From Rhodospirillaceae bacterium (GTDB taxonomy: Bacteria; Pseudomonadota; Alphaproteobacteria; Rhodospirillales; Rhodospirillaceae), in the NCBI GenBank assembly GCA_947476925.1, contig CANJSF010000009.1:62001-126000 (forward strand): DNA of 64,000 nt, written 5' to 3'. The translations under genes and the position numbers were made by a program. The notes beneath the pieces were generated by a model. It searched no databases. It saw only the letters and a program-made list of their open reading frames with translations, and was not told the origin of the DNA. How positions within the stretch are numbered: the first letter of the stretch is position 1; every line of letters begins with the position of its first letter. Shown here piece after piece: positions 9,048 to 18,421 of the stretch.

Positions 9048-10463
9048 ATGACCATGTCCACGACCCATACCTTCCACCCCACGATCTTACGCGAGTACGA
9101 CATTCGCGGCATTGTCGGTGAAACACTATTTGCCGCTGATGCGCGGGCCATTGGCCGCTGCTTTGGCTCGCTCGTGCGGCGCAAGAACCCCGGGAAAGCC
9201 GATCTACTAGTGTGCGTTGGCTACGATGGTCGCCTCAGTTCGCCCGACATGGAAGCTGCGGTGGTCGAAGGCCTGACGGCGGCTGGCGTGAATGTGCAGC
9301 GCGTCGGGCGAGGGCCCACGCCGATGCTGTACTTTGCGGCCAGCGAACAGAACGCCGACGGCGGTATCATGATTACCGGTTCGCATAATCCGCCCAATCA
9401 CAATGGCTTTAAAATGATGATGGGGCGCAAGCCCTTTTTCGGCGAAGACATCCGCGCGCTGGGCCCCCAAGCGGCCAAGGGCGATGTCGAAAGCGGGCAG
9501 GGTAAGGTCACAAGCCGCGAAACACTCACGCGTTATGTGGCGCGCGTGCTTCATGATTTTATCGGCACGCGGGCGCTGACCGCCGTGTGGGATCCGGGCA
9601 ATGGTGCAGCCGCTGAAGCGGTGAAATTAGCCGTGGCCAAATTACCCGGCACACACACAGTGCTCAATGACACAATCGATGGCACGTTCCCCAACCATCA
9701 CCCCGACCCGACAGTGCCTAAAAACTTAGTGCAGTTGCAAGATGAAGTTGCCAAACAAAAGGCCGATGTGGGTTTTGCGTTTGATGGCGACGGCGACCGC
9801 GTAGGTATCATCGACGGCAAGGGGCGCATCTTGTGGGGCGACCAGATCATGCAAATCCTCGCCGAAGATGTGCTCAAAACCCGCCCCAAGGCGGCCATCA
9901 TTGCCGATGTGAAAGCCAGCCAAGCGTTTTTCGATGAAGTCGCGCGCATGGGCGGCACGCCCATCATGTGGAAAACCGGCCACTCGCTGGTGAAAAACAA
10001 AATGGCCGAAACCGGCTCGCCGCTTGCGGGCGAAATGAGCGGCCACATCTTTTTCGCCGACACCTATTACGGCTATGACGACGCGCTATATGCCGCCGTG
10101 CGCTTTCTCAGCATCATGAGCAAGACGCCAGGTTACGATTTGGTCAAGCGCTTCGACGCCATGCCGGTGATGATCAATACCCCCGAGTTGCGTTTCCCGT
10201 GCCCCGACGAACGCAAATTTGCGGTGATTGATGAAGTGAAGGCGCGGCTAGAAAAATCCGGCGCGAAAGTTTCGGCCATCGACGGTGTTCGCGTTTCCGA
10301 CCACGGTGGCTGGTGGCTGCTGCGCGCATCTAACACACAAGCCGTGTTGGTAGCCCGCGCCGAAGCGGGCACCGAGGCGAATTTGGAAAAGCTCAAAGCC
10401 AGCTTGGCCGATCAGCTCAAAGCGAGCGGGCTCGATTTACCGACGGAATCGGTAGGGCACTAG
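9048..10463 (+). CDS. Phosphomannomutase/phosphoglucomutase
   Basis: A 471-residue alpha-D-phosphohexomutase of the AlgC/ManB type. The phosphoserine loop is in [16 protein letters not shown], the metal-binding loop is [10 protein letters not shown], the sugar-binding loop is GEMSGHIFF, and the C-terminal phosphate-binding loop is [15 protein letters not shown]. It interconverts hexose 1- and 6-phosphates and would feed GalU or GDP-mannose synthesis. Its stop codon overlaps the stop of the convergent carboxypeptidase gene by four bases, leaving no room for a separate terminator. Confidence 0.93.
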   Translation: MTMSTTHTFHPTILREYDIRGIVGETLFAADARAIGRCFGSLVRRKNPGKADLLVCVGYDGRLSSPDMEAAVVEGLTAAGVNVQRVGRGPTPMLYFAASEQNADGGIMITGSHNPPNHNGFKMMMGRKPFFGEDIRALGPQAAKGDVESGQGKVTSRETLTRYVARVLHDFIGTRALTAVWDPGNGAAAEAVKLAVAKLPGTHTVLNDTIDGTFPNHHPDPTVPKNLVQLQDEVAKQKADVGFAFDGDGDRVGIIDGKGRILWGDQIMQILAEDVLKTRPKAAIIADVKASQAFFDEVARMGGTPIMWKTGHSLVKNKMAETGSPLAGEMSGHIFFADTYYGYDDALYAAVRFLSIMSKTPGYDLVKRFDAMPVMINTPELRFPCPDERKFAVIDEVKARLEKSGAKVSAIDGVRVSDHGGWWLLRASNTQAVLVARAEAGTEANLEKLKASLADQLKASGLDLPTESVGH

Positions 10464-11719
10464 CGCTTCGCCGTGCGTTGTAACTTCACTGGCGGCACCG
10501 ACTTGCAGCCCACTTTGGTTTGAACATCGGCCAGCTGGCAGGCCATTGCCACGTCGTTCTGCGTCATGCCGACCACCTGGGCACGATAGAGTGTGCGCCC
10601 CTTGTTGTCGCTCGTAGGCTCGACCAACACATCGGCGTTGGGGTAAAGCGTAACCATACGGCTCAGCGCCGTGCTTGCCTGTTCCATGGCCCTTTCACGA
10701 GAGCCGAACGCACCAACTTGTATGCCCCAAGTGGCCGCAAGTTCTGCGCGGCGCGCTTTCGATAACTTCTTGATAGCGGGCGCCTGGGCTGGGAAGCTAT
10801 TTTCGTCGATGTCACCCACGGCAGTCTTGTCGGCGGCGTCTAATGGCGGCGCGTCATCAAGCATTGGCGCGGCGATCAATGTTTCAGGCTGACCATTCAG
10901 GCGGGCAAAACCGTTATCGAGTAGATTGGCCATATGCGCATCGCGGGCACGGGCCGTATTACCACCCATCACAACACCAATCAGGCGACGCCCATCGCGT
11001 TTAGCCGAGGTGGCAAGGTTGAAGCCCGAAGCGGCTGTGTATCCGGTTTTCAGACCATCCGCGCCTGGGTAGTTCTCAAGCATGTGGTTGTGCGTCTGAA
11101 TTTCCTGGCCGCGAAAGATGAAACTGCTCTGGCTGAAAAAATGGTAGTGCTGCGGGAAATCGACCATCAGGCGGCGCGATAAAATCGCAAGATCGCGCGC
11201 CGACGAAATCTGCGACGTATTGGGCAAGCCCGACGCATTTTTAAAATTCGTCCGTAACATCCCAAAGCTGCGCGCCTTGGTGGTCATGGTTTGGGCAAAG
11301 CGACCTTCGCTGCCCCCTAAGTTTTCGGCAACCACTGCCGCCACGTCATTGGCCGACTTTGTCACAAGGGCCAATATGGCATCGCGCACAGAAATGGTTG
11401 TGCCTGGCGCTAGGCCCAGTTTCGAGGGCGCCATGGTGGCGGCACGTTTGGACACTTTCAAGGGCGAGTCCATGCTCAGTCGATTGTGCTGCACAGCTTC
11501 AAACAGCATATACAGCGTCATCATTTTGGTCAGCGAGGCGGGGTGGTTGCGGTCGTCGGCATTGGCTTCGTGCAGCACTTTGCCGGTATCGGCATCAACA
11601 ATAATGGCGGCATATTTCGCCAGGGCGGGCAGGGGCAAAGCCAGCAAAATGGCTGCCAAAAGGCCCGAAAATACAGTGAAAGGAATACGCCCACGGGCGC
11701 ACCGGGAAACCATCGTCAT
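10460..11719 (-). CDS. D-alanyl-D-alanine carboxypeptidase with C-terminal SPOR domain
   Basis: A 419-residue exported penicillin-binding protein of the PBP5/DacA type. After a signal peptide ending PALA, the three active-site motifs are intact: SLTK, SAN (in [10 protein letters not shown]) and KTG (in [11 protein letters not shown]). The C-terminal 80 or so residues (from [14 protein letters not shown]) form a SPOR domain, which binds denuded septal peptidoglycan. The enzyme trims the terminal D-Ala of peptide stems, probably at the division site. The start at 11719 has GAGGGG about ten bases upstream; an upstream ATG at 11755 has no such site. Confidence 0.92.
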   Translation of the reverse strand: MTMVSRCARGRIPFTVFSGLLAAILLALPLPALAKYAAIIVDADTGKVLHEANADDRNHPASLTKMMTLYMLFEAVQHNRLSMDSPLKVSKRAATMAPSKLGLAPGTTISVRDAILALVTKSANDVAAVVAENLGGSEGRFAQTMTTKARSFGMLRTNFKNASGLPNTSQISSARDLAILSRRLMVDFPQHYHFFSQSSFIFRGQEIQTHNHMLENYPGADGLKTGYTAASGFNLATSAKRDGRRLIGVVMGGNTARARDAHMANLLDNGFARLNGQPETLIAAPMLDDAPPLDAADKTAVGDIDENSFPAQAPAIKKLSKARRAELAATWGIQVGAFGSRERAMEQASTALSRMVTLYPNADVLVEPTSDNKGRTLYRAQVVGMTQNDVAMACQLADVQTKVGCKSVPPVKLQRTAKR

Positions 11720-11839
11720 CAAGAAAAACCCCTCATATATCAAGGCCTTACCCAAGGCCTCTGATTATCCGATACTGTTCGGTCTCTCTTCGGTGACCTG
11801 GTTTATCCAGGTTCTTGAGGATGCAGGATAGGAAGTTCC

Positions 11840-11855
11840 GGTGGACAAGTCCACC
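11840..11855. promoter_or_regulatory. Perfect palindrome in the dac-clpS divergent intergenic region
   Basis: GGTGGAC-AA-GTCCACC, a 7-bp perfect inverted repeat with a 2-bp centre, about 120 bp upstream of the carboxypeptidase and about 300 bp upstream of clpS. The region between the two divergent genes (11720-12148) holds no credible gene. The palindrome is a candidate protein-binding site; its regulator is unknown. Confidence 0.3.
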
Positions 11856-12148
11856 ATCTCCTTGAATCGTATTAAGAATCCCATTGTGCCGGTAGCCATT
11901 GTCCGCCATGGGCCTTAAGGCTTTGTGAATCTTTTGGGCGTTTCATGGAACCCTTGCTTGAAGCGCAAAAAGGGCGAGTTGCGAGAAAATGAGTCAACCC
12001 CCTGGCGTAACACAATTTTTAAACCAATATGTGGGCGGTATTTGGTATTCTAAGCCAGCAGTATTGAGTGTCTCGACCCAAGGCCTTTAGCGCAGCATCC
12101 ATGACCACCACCGCGTTCACCACTGATCAGTTCGAAAGCATCGTTCGC

Positions 12149-12484
12149 ATGGCCGACGAAGATAAGAACGGCGGCAATGATGATGGGCGTTCAAATACCG
12201 GCGTTGTGATTAAAACGCGCCCGAAGGTTAAGAAACCGTCGCTCTACAAAGTGCTGATGCTCAACGACGACTACACGCCTATGGAATTCGTGGTTCACGT
12301 GCTCGAACGCTACTTCAGCAAAACCACCGAGGAAGCCACCCGCATTATGTTGCATGTGCATCAAAAGGGCGTGGGCATTTGCGGTGTGTTTACCTTTGAG
12401 GTCGCTGAAACGAAGGTCACCCAGGTCATGGACTTGGCGCGGAAAAACCAGCACCCGCTGCAATGCACGCTGGAGAAAGAATAA
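12149..12484 (+). CDS. clpS: ATP-dependent Clp protease adaptor ClpS
   Basis: A 111-residue adaptor that docks on the N-domain of ClpA and delivers N-degron substrates. The core matches the family closely: [19 protein letters not shown], the helix with [11 protein letters not shown], and ENQHP-like [13 protein letters not shown] at the end. The residues that bind the N-terminal amino acid (Asn-Asp in [10 protein letters not shown] and the His of HVHQKG) are present. An open frame extends upstream to a GTG at 12068, but the start at 12149 gives the usual alphaproteobacterial N-terminus. clpA follows 53 bp downstream. Confidence 0.92.
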   Translation: MADEDKNGGNDDGRSNTGVVIKTRPKVKKPSLYKVLMLNDDYTPMEFVVHVLERYFSKTTEEATRIMLHVHQKGVGICGVFTFEVAETKVTQVMDLARKNQHPLQCTLEKE

Positions 12485-12537
12485 CCCCCTTCACAGGCGG
12501 GCACGACCTAACAAAAACGAACAAAGGATAAACGCCC

Positions 12538-14886
12538 TTGTCAATGTTGTCACAGAATCTGGAAAAAACACTTCATCGAGCATTGGCCTCCGCCACGGAG
12601 CGTCGCCATGAATATGCTACGCTTGAGCACTTGTTGCTGGCGCTTTGCGATGACGCTGACGCAATTGCGGTGATGAAAGCATGCAACGTCAGTGTTGACC
12701 AACTGCGCCAAGTCTCGAAACAATTTGTCGATGATGATTTAAAGGGGCTGATCAGTGGGGCCGGCGACGACCCCAAGCCAACATCTGGTTTCCAGCGTGT
12801 CGTGCAGCGCGCGGCGATTCACGTGCAATCGTCAGGTCGTGAAGAAGTGACCGGTGCCAATGTGCTGGTGGCTTTATTCTCGGAACGTGAAAGCCACGCA
12901 GTGTATTTCCTGCAGTCGCAGGAAATGACGCGGTTGGATGCGGTCAACTATATCTCGCATGGAATCGCAAAGCGCCAGCCCACGGCTGAACGCCGCCCGC
13001 CATCTGGCGCGGATGCGGACGCAAAACAAGAAGAGGTGGTCAAAAAAGGCCAAGAGGCGTTGACGGCTTATTGCGTCAACCTGAACGAAAAAGCCAAGCA
13101 AGGTAAAATTGATCCGTTGATCGGTCGCGACAGCGAAATTGAACGCACGATTCAAATTCTCTGCCGCCGCACCAAAAACAACCCCCTGTATGTGGGTGAT
13201 GCAGGGGTTGGTAAAACAGCCATTGCTGAGGGCTTGGCACGGCGCATTCTCAACAAAGAAGTGCCTGAAGTGCTTCACGATGCTGTGGTGTTTTCGCTCG
13301 ACATGGGCGCACTGCTAGCTGGCACCCGATATCGCGGCGACTTCGAAGAACGCCTGAAGGCGGTATTGTCGGAGTTGGAAGCCACCAAAGGTGCGGTGCT
13401 ATTCATTGACGAAATTCACACCGTGATTGGCGCAGGCGCTACATCGGGCGGTGCAATGGATGCGTCAAACTTGCTGAAGCCTGCATTGGCTTCGGGCGCA
13501 TTACGCTGCATGGGCTCCACGACATACAAAGAATACCGCAGCCATTTCGAGAAAGACCGCGCACTGGTGCGTCGATTCCAAAAAATCGATGTGAATGAAC
13601 CATCGATCGAAGACGCTATTAAGATCCTCAAAGGACTGAAGCCCTACTACGAGGCGCACCATAAGGTTCGCTATACCGCAGAGGCAATTCGCACAGCTGT
13701 TGAACTGGCGGCACGCTATATCAACGACCGCAAGTTGCCCGACAAAGCCATCGACGTGATCGATGAAGTCGGCGCGTCGCGGATGTTGCTGCCGGTGAAT
13801 AAGCGCCGCAAAGTCGTGACCGTAAAAGATGTCGAGGAAGTCGTGGCGAAAATCGCCCGCATTCCAGCCAAGACCGTCACGCGCGATGACAAAACCGCGT
13901 TGCAAAATTTGGAACGCGATCTCAAAACCATGGTGTTTGGCCAGGATGCGGCAATTATTGCGTTGTCGAGCGCTATAAAACTTGCGCGTGCTGGATTGCG
14001 CGAACCAGAGAAGCCCATCGGCAGTTATGTGTTCTCCGGCCCCACGGGCGTTGGCAAGACCGAAGTGGCCAAGCAATTGGCAAAAAGCTTAGGAATCGAG
14101 ATCCACCGCTTTGATATGTCGGAATACATGGAGCGCCATTCGGTCTCGCGTCTGATTGGAGCGCCGCCGGGCTATGTGGGCTTTGATCAAGGCGGGTTGC
14201 TGACCGATGCCGTTGATCAGCATCCGCATTGCGTTTTGTTGCTCGACGAAATCGAAAAAGCTCATCCGGATTTGTTCAATATCTTGTTGCAAGTCATGGA
14301 TCATGGCAAGTTGACCGATCACAATGGCAAGTCGGTCGATTTCCGCAACGTGATTTTGATTATGACGACCAATGCTGGCGCGTCTGAAATGGCCAAGCAT
14401 GCGATCGGCTTTGGTCGTGACATGCGTGAAGGCGAAGATACGGCAGCGATTGAGAAGATGTTCACACCGGAATTCCGCAACCGGTTGGACTCGATCATTG
14501 CGTTTTCGAATCTGCCGCCCGAGGTTGTCTGCCGCGTCGTTGACAAGTTCGTTATGCAGCTCGAGGCCCAGCTCGCCGACCGCAACGTGACGATTGAATT
14601 GACCCAAGCCGCCCGCGATTGGCTTGCGACGAAGGGTTACGATAAGCAAATGGGTGCGCGTCCGCTGGGCCGTGTCATTCAGCAAGAAATCAAGAAGCCT
14701 TTGGCCGATCAGTTGTTGTTCGGTGATCTCATCACCGGCGGCCATGTTAAGGTCGACGTGAAAGATGGGAAGGCCGTGTTCGACGTTACCGCGGCGAAAG
14801 CTGCTCCCAAGAAAACCGAAGAGGCCGACGAGGACGAAGCGGTGATTGCCGATGAAACGCCGAAAGAACCTGTCGACGTACGATAG
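12538..14886 (+). CDS. clpA: ATP-dependent Clp protease ATP-binding subunit ClpA
   Basis: A 782-residue Hsp100 unfoldase. It has the ClpS-binding N-domain repeats (about 1-145), a first AAA module with Walker [10 protein letters not shown] and Walker [10 protein letters not shown], and a second with GPTGVGKTE and [12 protein letters not shown]. The ClpP-docking loop is IGF (in [10 protein letters not shown]). The C-terminal tail is Glu/Asp-rich. It unfolds substrates for ClpP. The start is either TTG at 12538, well spaced from AAAGGA, or ATG at 12544. A strong terminator follows. Confidence 0.95.
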   Translation: MSMLSQNLEKTLHRALASATERRHEYATLEHLLLALCDDADAIAVMKACNVSVDQLRQVSKQFVDDDLKGLISGAGDDPKPTSGFQRVVQRAAIHVQSSGREEVTGANVLVALFSERESHAVYFLQSQEMTRLDAVNYISHGIAKRQPTAERRPPSGADADAKQEEVVKKGQEALTAYCVNLNEKAKQGKIDPLIGRDSEIERTIQILCRRTKNNPLYVGDAGVGKTAIAEGLARRILNKEVPEVLHDAVVFSLDMGALLAGTRYRGDFEERLKAVLSELEATKGAVLFIDEIHTVIGAGATSGGAMDASNLLKPALASGALRCMGSTTYKEYRSHFEKDRALVRRFQKIDVNEPSIEDAIKILKGLKPYYEAHHKVRYTAEAIRTAVELAARYINDRKLPDKAIDVIDEVGASRMLLPVNKRRKVVTVKDVEEVVAKIARIPAKTVTRDDKTALQNLERDLKTMVFGQDAAIIALSSAIKLARAGLREPEKPIGSYVFSGPTGVGKTEVAKQLAKSLGIEIHRFDMSEYMERHSVSRLIGAPPGYVGFDQGGLLTDAVDQHPHCVLLLDEIEKAHPDLFNILLQVMDHGKLTDHNGKSVDFRNVILIMTTNAGASEMAKHAIGFGRDMREGEDTAAIEKMFTPEFRNRLDSIIAFSNLPPEVVCRVVDKFVMQLEAQLADRNVTIELTQAARDWLATKGYDKQMGARPLGRVIQQEIKKPLADQLLFGDLITGGHVKVDVKDGKAVFDVTAAKAAPKKTEEADEDEAVIADETPKEPVDVR

Positions 14887-14910
14887 AATTTCGCAAATCT
14901 TCAGATACCA

Positions 14911-14942
14911 AGCCCCTGCCAATTGGCAGGGGCTTCTTTTTT
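14911..14942 (+). terminator. Rho-independent terminator after clpA
   Basis: A perfect 10-bp stem, AGCCCCTGCC / GGCAGGGGCT, closes a 4-base AATT loop (14911-14934) and is followed by TCTTTTTT. It lies 25 bp past the clpA stop and only 20 bp before the methyltransferase start, so that gene probably has its own promoter or depends on read-through. Confidence 0.9.
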
Positions 14943-14961
14943 GTGCGATGGTGTAACGACC

Positions 14962-15687
14962 ATGAGCGCCATGCCCGCAGAAAAGGCTTTTTACCAACGC
15001 CACTACAATGGCAAAATCGACGCGCAAAAAGGCATCGATGTTGCGCGCGTGTATGCCGACTTGTTCGCGCCCGGCCGGCGCTATCATTTAGTTGAAAAAA
15101 TGCTGCCCGAGCTTTCCAAGCGTGACACCCTGCTGGAACTCGGATGCAGTTCGGGCCAATCGGTGCGCTATTTGGCAGAAAAGTATCAATTCCAAAAAAG
15201 CGTTGGCGTCGACATCGCATTTGAGGCGCCGGTGGTTATGAGCGGCCCACCTGCCGTCGAATTCATGGCCGCGAACCTCAATGACGTTTTACCTTTCGCT
15301 GATGGTTCCATCGACTTGCTCGTGGCGATGATGGTGATCGAGCATCTTTTTGACCCTTTCCAGGCCTTTAGCGAGATTCGCCGCCTGCTCACGGCAAATG
15401 GCGTGGCGGTGGTCAACTTACCGTTAGTCACTAGCGTAAAAAACCGCCTGCGGCTTCTGGCTGGTGAATTGCCCATCACCAGCGAGCCTTTTGCGCGGTG
15501 GATGAACACCCGCGAATGGGACGGCAATCACCTCCATTATTTCAGCGTGGCGTCGATCCATCGTTTAAGCGCAGCCTGCGGACTAAAGTTGGTTGCAACC
15601 AGCGCCGTGGGCCGCTTACATCGCATAAAAGGGCTATGGCTGTCGGCGCTCGCCTCGGAACTCACGTTTGCGTTAAAGCGTATCTGA
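14962..15687 (+). CDS. Class I SAM-dependent methyltransferase
   Basis: A 241-residue protein with the SAM-binding motif I LLELGCSSGQS, an acidic residue after strand 2 (VGVDIAF), and motif IV-like DLLVAMMVIEHLFDPFQAF, as in methyltransferases acting on small molecules or lipids. There is no membrane segment. The open frame begins inside the clpA terminator; the ATG at 14962 is the likely start. It opens a run of envelope-related genes. The substrate cannot be read from the sequence. Confidence 0.75.
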   Translation: MSAMPAEKAFYQRHYNGKIDAQKGIDVARVYADLFAPGRRYHLVEKMLPELSKRDTLLELGCSSGQSVRYLAEKYQFQKSVGVDIAFEAPVVMSGPPAVEFMAANLNDVLPFADGSIDLLVAMMVIEHLFDPFQAFSEIRRLLTANGVAVVNLPLVTSVKNRLRLLAGELPITSEPFARWMNTREWDGNHLHYFSVASIHRLSAACGLKLVATSAVGRLHRIKGLWLSALASELTFALKRI

Positions 15688-15762
15688 TTCCCATCTTTTA
15701 AGTCCCATAACGGGTGGGTTACGGCTATGCTTCCCATAGTTTAAAGTTAGGGGAGGCTATCC

Positions 15763-16632
15763 ATGCAACGTCGTTCAATGATGAAATTGGTCGGGTCGGG
15801 TGTCGGGGCCGCGCTCGGTGCGCCAGCAATATTTTCGCGTGCCCAGGCGGCGACGGTGGCAGCCTTTGATCCCAAAAATGCTGATCATATCGCCTTGGCA
15901 CACCGCAAGCTTGCCTATTCCGCTGACGGCAGCACGACGTTTAGCTGGATTCGCGCCATGCGCTATGCGCTGATCGACAGCGCCTATACGCCGATGTGGG
16001 AATTGCACTCGGGAACTATTTTCCGCACCGTCGACAAGCCCGATGGCAATTACGAAGTCCACGCGATCAACGCTATCTACTACACCGAGTTGGAAACTGA
16101 GAAATACATCGAGACAATCAAAAACCCCTTTACGGGCCAGACTGTCACATTCCCGTATGCTCTGCCGTCGGCCGCAAAACCAAAAGTGCGCGTCACACTG
16201 TTTGAAAAAACTGGCCCAAAGGAAGAGTTCGTCACTTCTCCCGGATATAAACTCCTCTCGCGTGGTAATCGGTTGGGCCCGGCCTGGGTGGTAGGTGATC
16301 AGGTGTGGATTCGCGGGGACTCATCGGCGCGCCTGGAACCCACTGAACCCGGCAAGCGCTTGTCGCAGGTCAACGATTGGACAACGCACACCGGCAGCGT
16401 GAAACACGTGATGGACGCGAGCATCAAGAACCCTCCGTCAACGCACGCTTTCAACGACACCAACACGTTCCCGGCGTGGTTTGGCATGGAAGATAGGCCC
16501 GGCAACTACGTGTCACGTGGTTATGGTCAGAAAGCTTTCAAATACGACGACATGCCCAAAGTTTGGCGCGATTTGTTTACGGCTAAAAACCCAGATATCG
16601 CCAAAGATCCCAAGGCGGCATTAGGGGCGTAA
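15763..16632 (+). CDS. DUF1838 family protein, exported
   Basis: A 289-residue protein. The N-terminus (QRRSMMKLVGSG, then a hydrophobic stretch ending AQA) looks like a Tat-type signal peptide. The mature part has the DUF1838 hallmarks NPFTGQTV and a Trp/Tyr-rich beta region. GGGGAGG precedes the ATG by six bases. Function of the family is unknown. A second, diverged member lies at 39565-40482. The next gene starts 7 bp downstream. Confidence 0.7.
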   Translation: MQRRSMMKLVGSGVGAALGAPAIFSRAQAATVAAFDPKNADHIALAHRKLAYSADGSTTFSWIRAMRYALIDSAYTPMWELHSGTIFRTVDKPDGNYEVHAINAIYYTELETEKYIETIKNPFTGQTVTFPYALPSAAKPKVRVTLFEKTGPKEEFVTSPGYKLLSRGNRLGPAWVVGDQVWIRGDSSARLEPTEPGKRLSQVNDWTTHTGSVKHVMDASIKNPPSTHAFNDTNTFPAWFGMEDRPGNYVSRGYGQKAFKYDDMPKVWRDLFTAKNPDIAKDPKAALGA

Positions 16633-16639
16633 TCGGCGC

Positions 16640-17596
16640 GTGTCAGTTTCTCGGTCGTCTGTCTCAGTCGTTATTCCGCTGTTCAAAGAGGCTGGTTCTT
16701 TGAGCGAATTGTTGGCGCGCCTCGACAGTGTTGCCGCAAACGCGCCCGAGAAATTCGAGTTTGTCTTTGTCGATGACGGCAGTCCTGATCAGACGTGGGA
16801 GACGATCAGCCGCCTCACACGCGATCGGGCGAACTGTACGACTATTCGCCTCTCGCGCAACTTTGGCAAAGAAACCGCACTGAGTGCAGGAATCGATGCG
16901 GCCACGGGTGATGCGGTGGTGCTGATGGATGGTGACTTACAACATCCCCCTGAGTTGATTGCGGAATTTCTGGGGCACTGGCGCTCGGGCCAAGATGTTG
17001 TTTACGGCGTGCAGCGTCGACGTGATGCCGATGGGGCGGTTCGGCGCACGTTGTCGCGAATGTTCTACCAAATATTCAACTCTCTCTCGGAAACGCAAAT
17101 CACGCCAGATGCAGGCGACTTTCGCCTCATGAGCCGCCGTGTGGTCGATGCTATCCGCCTGCTGCGTGAACGCTCGCGGTTCATGAAGGGGATTTATTCG
17201 TGGGTAGGGTTCGAGGGCATCGGTGTGCCGTTCGACGCACCACCGCGCAAACATGGTCAAAGCTCCTTTTCGCTGGCGCGGTTATTCAAGTTTGCCTTCG
17301 GTGGGTTGATGTCGTTTTCAACCGTGCCATTGAAGCTTGGCATTATTATGGGCGTGATCGCGGCTTCATTAGCCCTGCTTCTGGGACTGTTTTATTTTAC
17401 GCGTACGGTGATGTTCGGTATCGACGTGCCCGGTTATGCGTCGATCATTGTGTCGGTGCTGGCGTTGGGCGGGCTAATTTTGTTGCAACTTGGCCTTGTC
17501 GGACTCTACGTGGGCCGGGTGCTCGAAGAAGTGAAAGGCAGACCGCTGTACATTGTGCGCGATCAATCGCCGCCGCGCTCTGGTACTGGCAGCTAA
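16640..17596 (+). CDS. GT2 glycosyltransferase, polyprenyl-phosphate sugar synthase type
   Basis: A 318-residue family 2 glycosyltransferase of the DPM1/ArnC/GtrB type. The catalytic domain shows VVIPLFKEAGSL, FVDDGSPDQTW, LSRNFGKETALSAGID and the DxD-type MDGDLQHPPEL. Two C-terminal membrane helices (about 230-255 and 265-292) anchor it. Such enzymes move a sugar from a nucleotide onto undecaprenyl phosphate at the inner leaflet. The start is GTG. Next to a YdjC-type deacetylase and an ArnT-like transferase, it parallels FlmF2 of Francisella; this role is inferred. Confidence 0.88.
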   Translation: MSVSRSSVSVVIPLFKEAGSLSELLARLDSVAANAPEKFEFVFVDDGSPDQTWETISRLTRDRANCTTIRLSRNFGKETALSAGIDAATGDAVVLMDGDLQHPPELIAEFLGHWRSGQDVVYGVQRRRDADGAVRRTLSRMFYQIFNSLSETQITPDAGDFRLMSRRVVDAIRLLRERSRFMKGIYSWVGFEGIGVPFDAPPRKHGQSSFSLARLFKFAFGGLMSFSTVPLKLGIIMGVIAASLALLLGLFYFTRTVMFGIDVPGYASIIVSVLALGGLILLQLGLVGLYVGRVLEEVKGRPLYIVRDQSPPRSGTGS

Positions 17597-17605
17597 TCGT
17601 TTGCG

Positions 17606-18421
17606 ATGACCCGTTCTTTTGTTCTTTGCGCCGATGACTACGCGCTTTCAGAGGGCGTTAGCCAAACCATCGTCGCGCTTGCCTCGCGCGGGCGCTTATC
17701 TGCCGTCAGTTGTATGACCTGCACGCCATATTGGGCCCAACATGCTGAGTGGCTTAAGCCGCTGATCGGCAAAGTCGATATCGGTTTGCATGTGACTTTG
17801 GTTGATGAAGTACCTCTCGCGGCAATGCCCAAAACTGCGCCCAACGGTAAGCTCCCGAGCATAAGCGCACTCATTTTGCGCAGTCATTTAGGCTTGATTG
17901 ATCTGACTGAAATCAAGGCGGAAGTGACAGCGCAATTTACTGCTTTCGAGCGCGTCTTAGGCGTAGCCCCGTCGCATGTGGATGGACACTTACACGCGCA
18001 CATTCTACCGGGCATTCGCGACATTGTTTTGCAACGCGCGGCAGCGTGTAACCCCAGGCCATGGGTGCGCAATGTGACGGAGCCGTGGCCAAGCGTCCGT
18101 CGCCGTGGCATTGCCATACCGAAATCGATCGTTTTGAACGTCCTGGGCCGCGCATTGGCAAAAATGCCAGCACGTACGAACGACGGCTTTTCCGGGTTGT
18201 ACGGCTTGGTCGGCGACGAGAATTACCCAGCAATGTTTGAAAAGTTTGTCGACTCTGATGCACAGCGATTAGTGGTGATGTGTCACCCTGGTTCAATATC
18301 GCCCGAAAGTGTTGCGTGTGCGCAATCACGTGCAAACGAAAGCGCCTTTTTTGCCAGCGATAATTTTACTGAAATGCTGGCACGCAAAGACTTACGGCTT
18401 GGGCGGTTCGATGATCTGTGA
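17606..18421 (+). CDS. ChbG/HpnK (YdjC-like) carbohydrate deacetylase
   Basis: A 271-residue metal-dependent deacetylase fold. The metal-binding Asp pair is in LCADDYALSEGV (about residues 6-17), a His is in IGLHVTLVD, and further His residues are in HVDGHLHAHILPG; VMCHPGS lies near the C-terminus. Family members remove N-acetyl groups from chito-oligosaccharides or, as NaxD, from undecaprenyl-phosphate-GalNAc. It starts 9 bp after the GT2 gene. Its last 30 bp overlap the end of the convergent glycosyltransferase gene. Confidence 0.85.
   Translation: MTRSFVLCADDYALSEGVSQTIVALASRGRLSAVSCMTCTPYWAQHAEWLKPLIGKVDIGLHVTLVDEVPLAAMPKTAPNGKLPSISALILRSHLGLIDLTEIKAEVTAQFTAFERVLGVAPSHVDGHLHAHILPGIRDIVLQRAAACNPRPWVRNVTEPWPSVRRRGIAIPKSIVLNVLGRALAKMPARTNDGFSGLYGLVGDENYPAMFEKFVDSDAQRLVVMCHPGSISPESVACAQSRANESAFFASDNFTEMLARKDLRLGRFDDL

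Noticed and set aside
11220-11831. 203-codon open frame antisense to the D,D-carboxypeptidase
   Set aside because: It is opposite the active-site region and signal peptide of a clearly real gene, with no recognisable fold.
14089-15087. 332-codon open frame antisense to the end of clpA
   Set aside because: It lies opposite the strongly conserved clpA and crosses its terminator; codon bias of clpA explains it.
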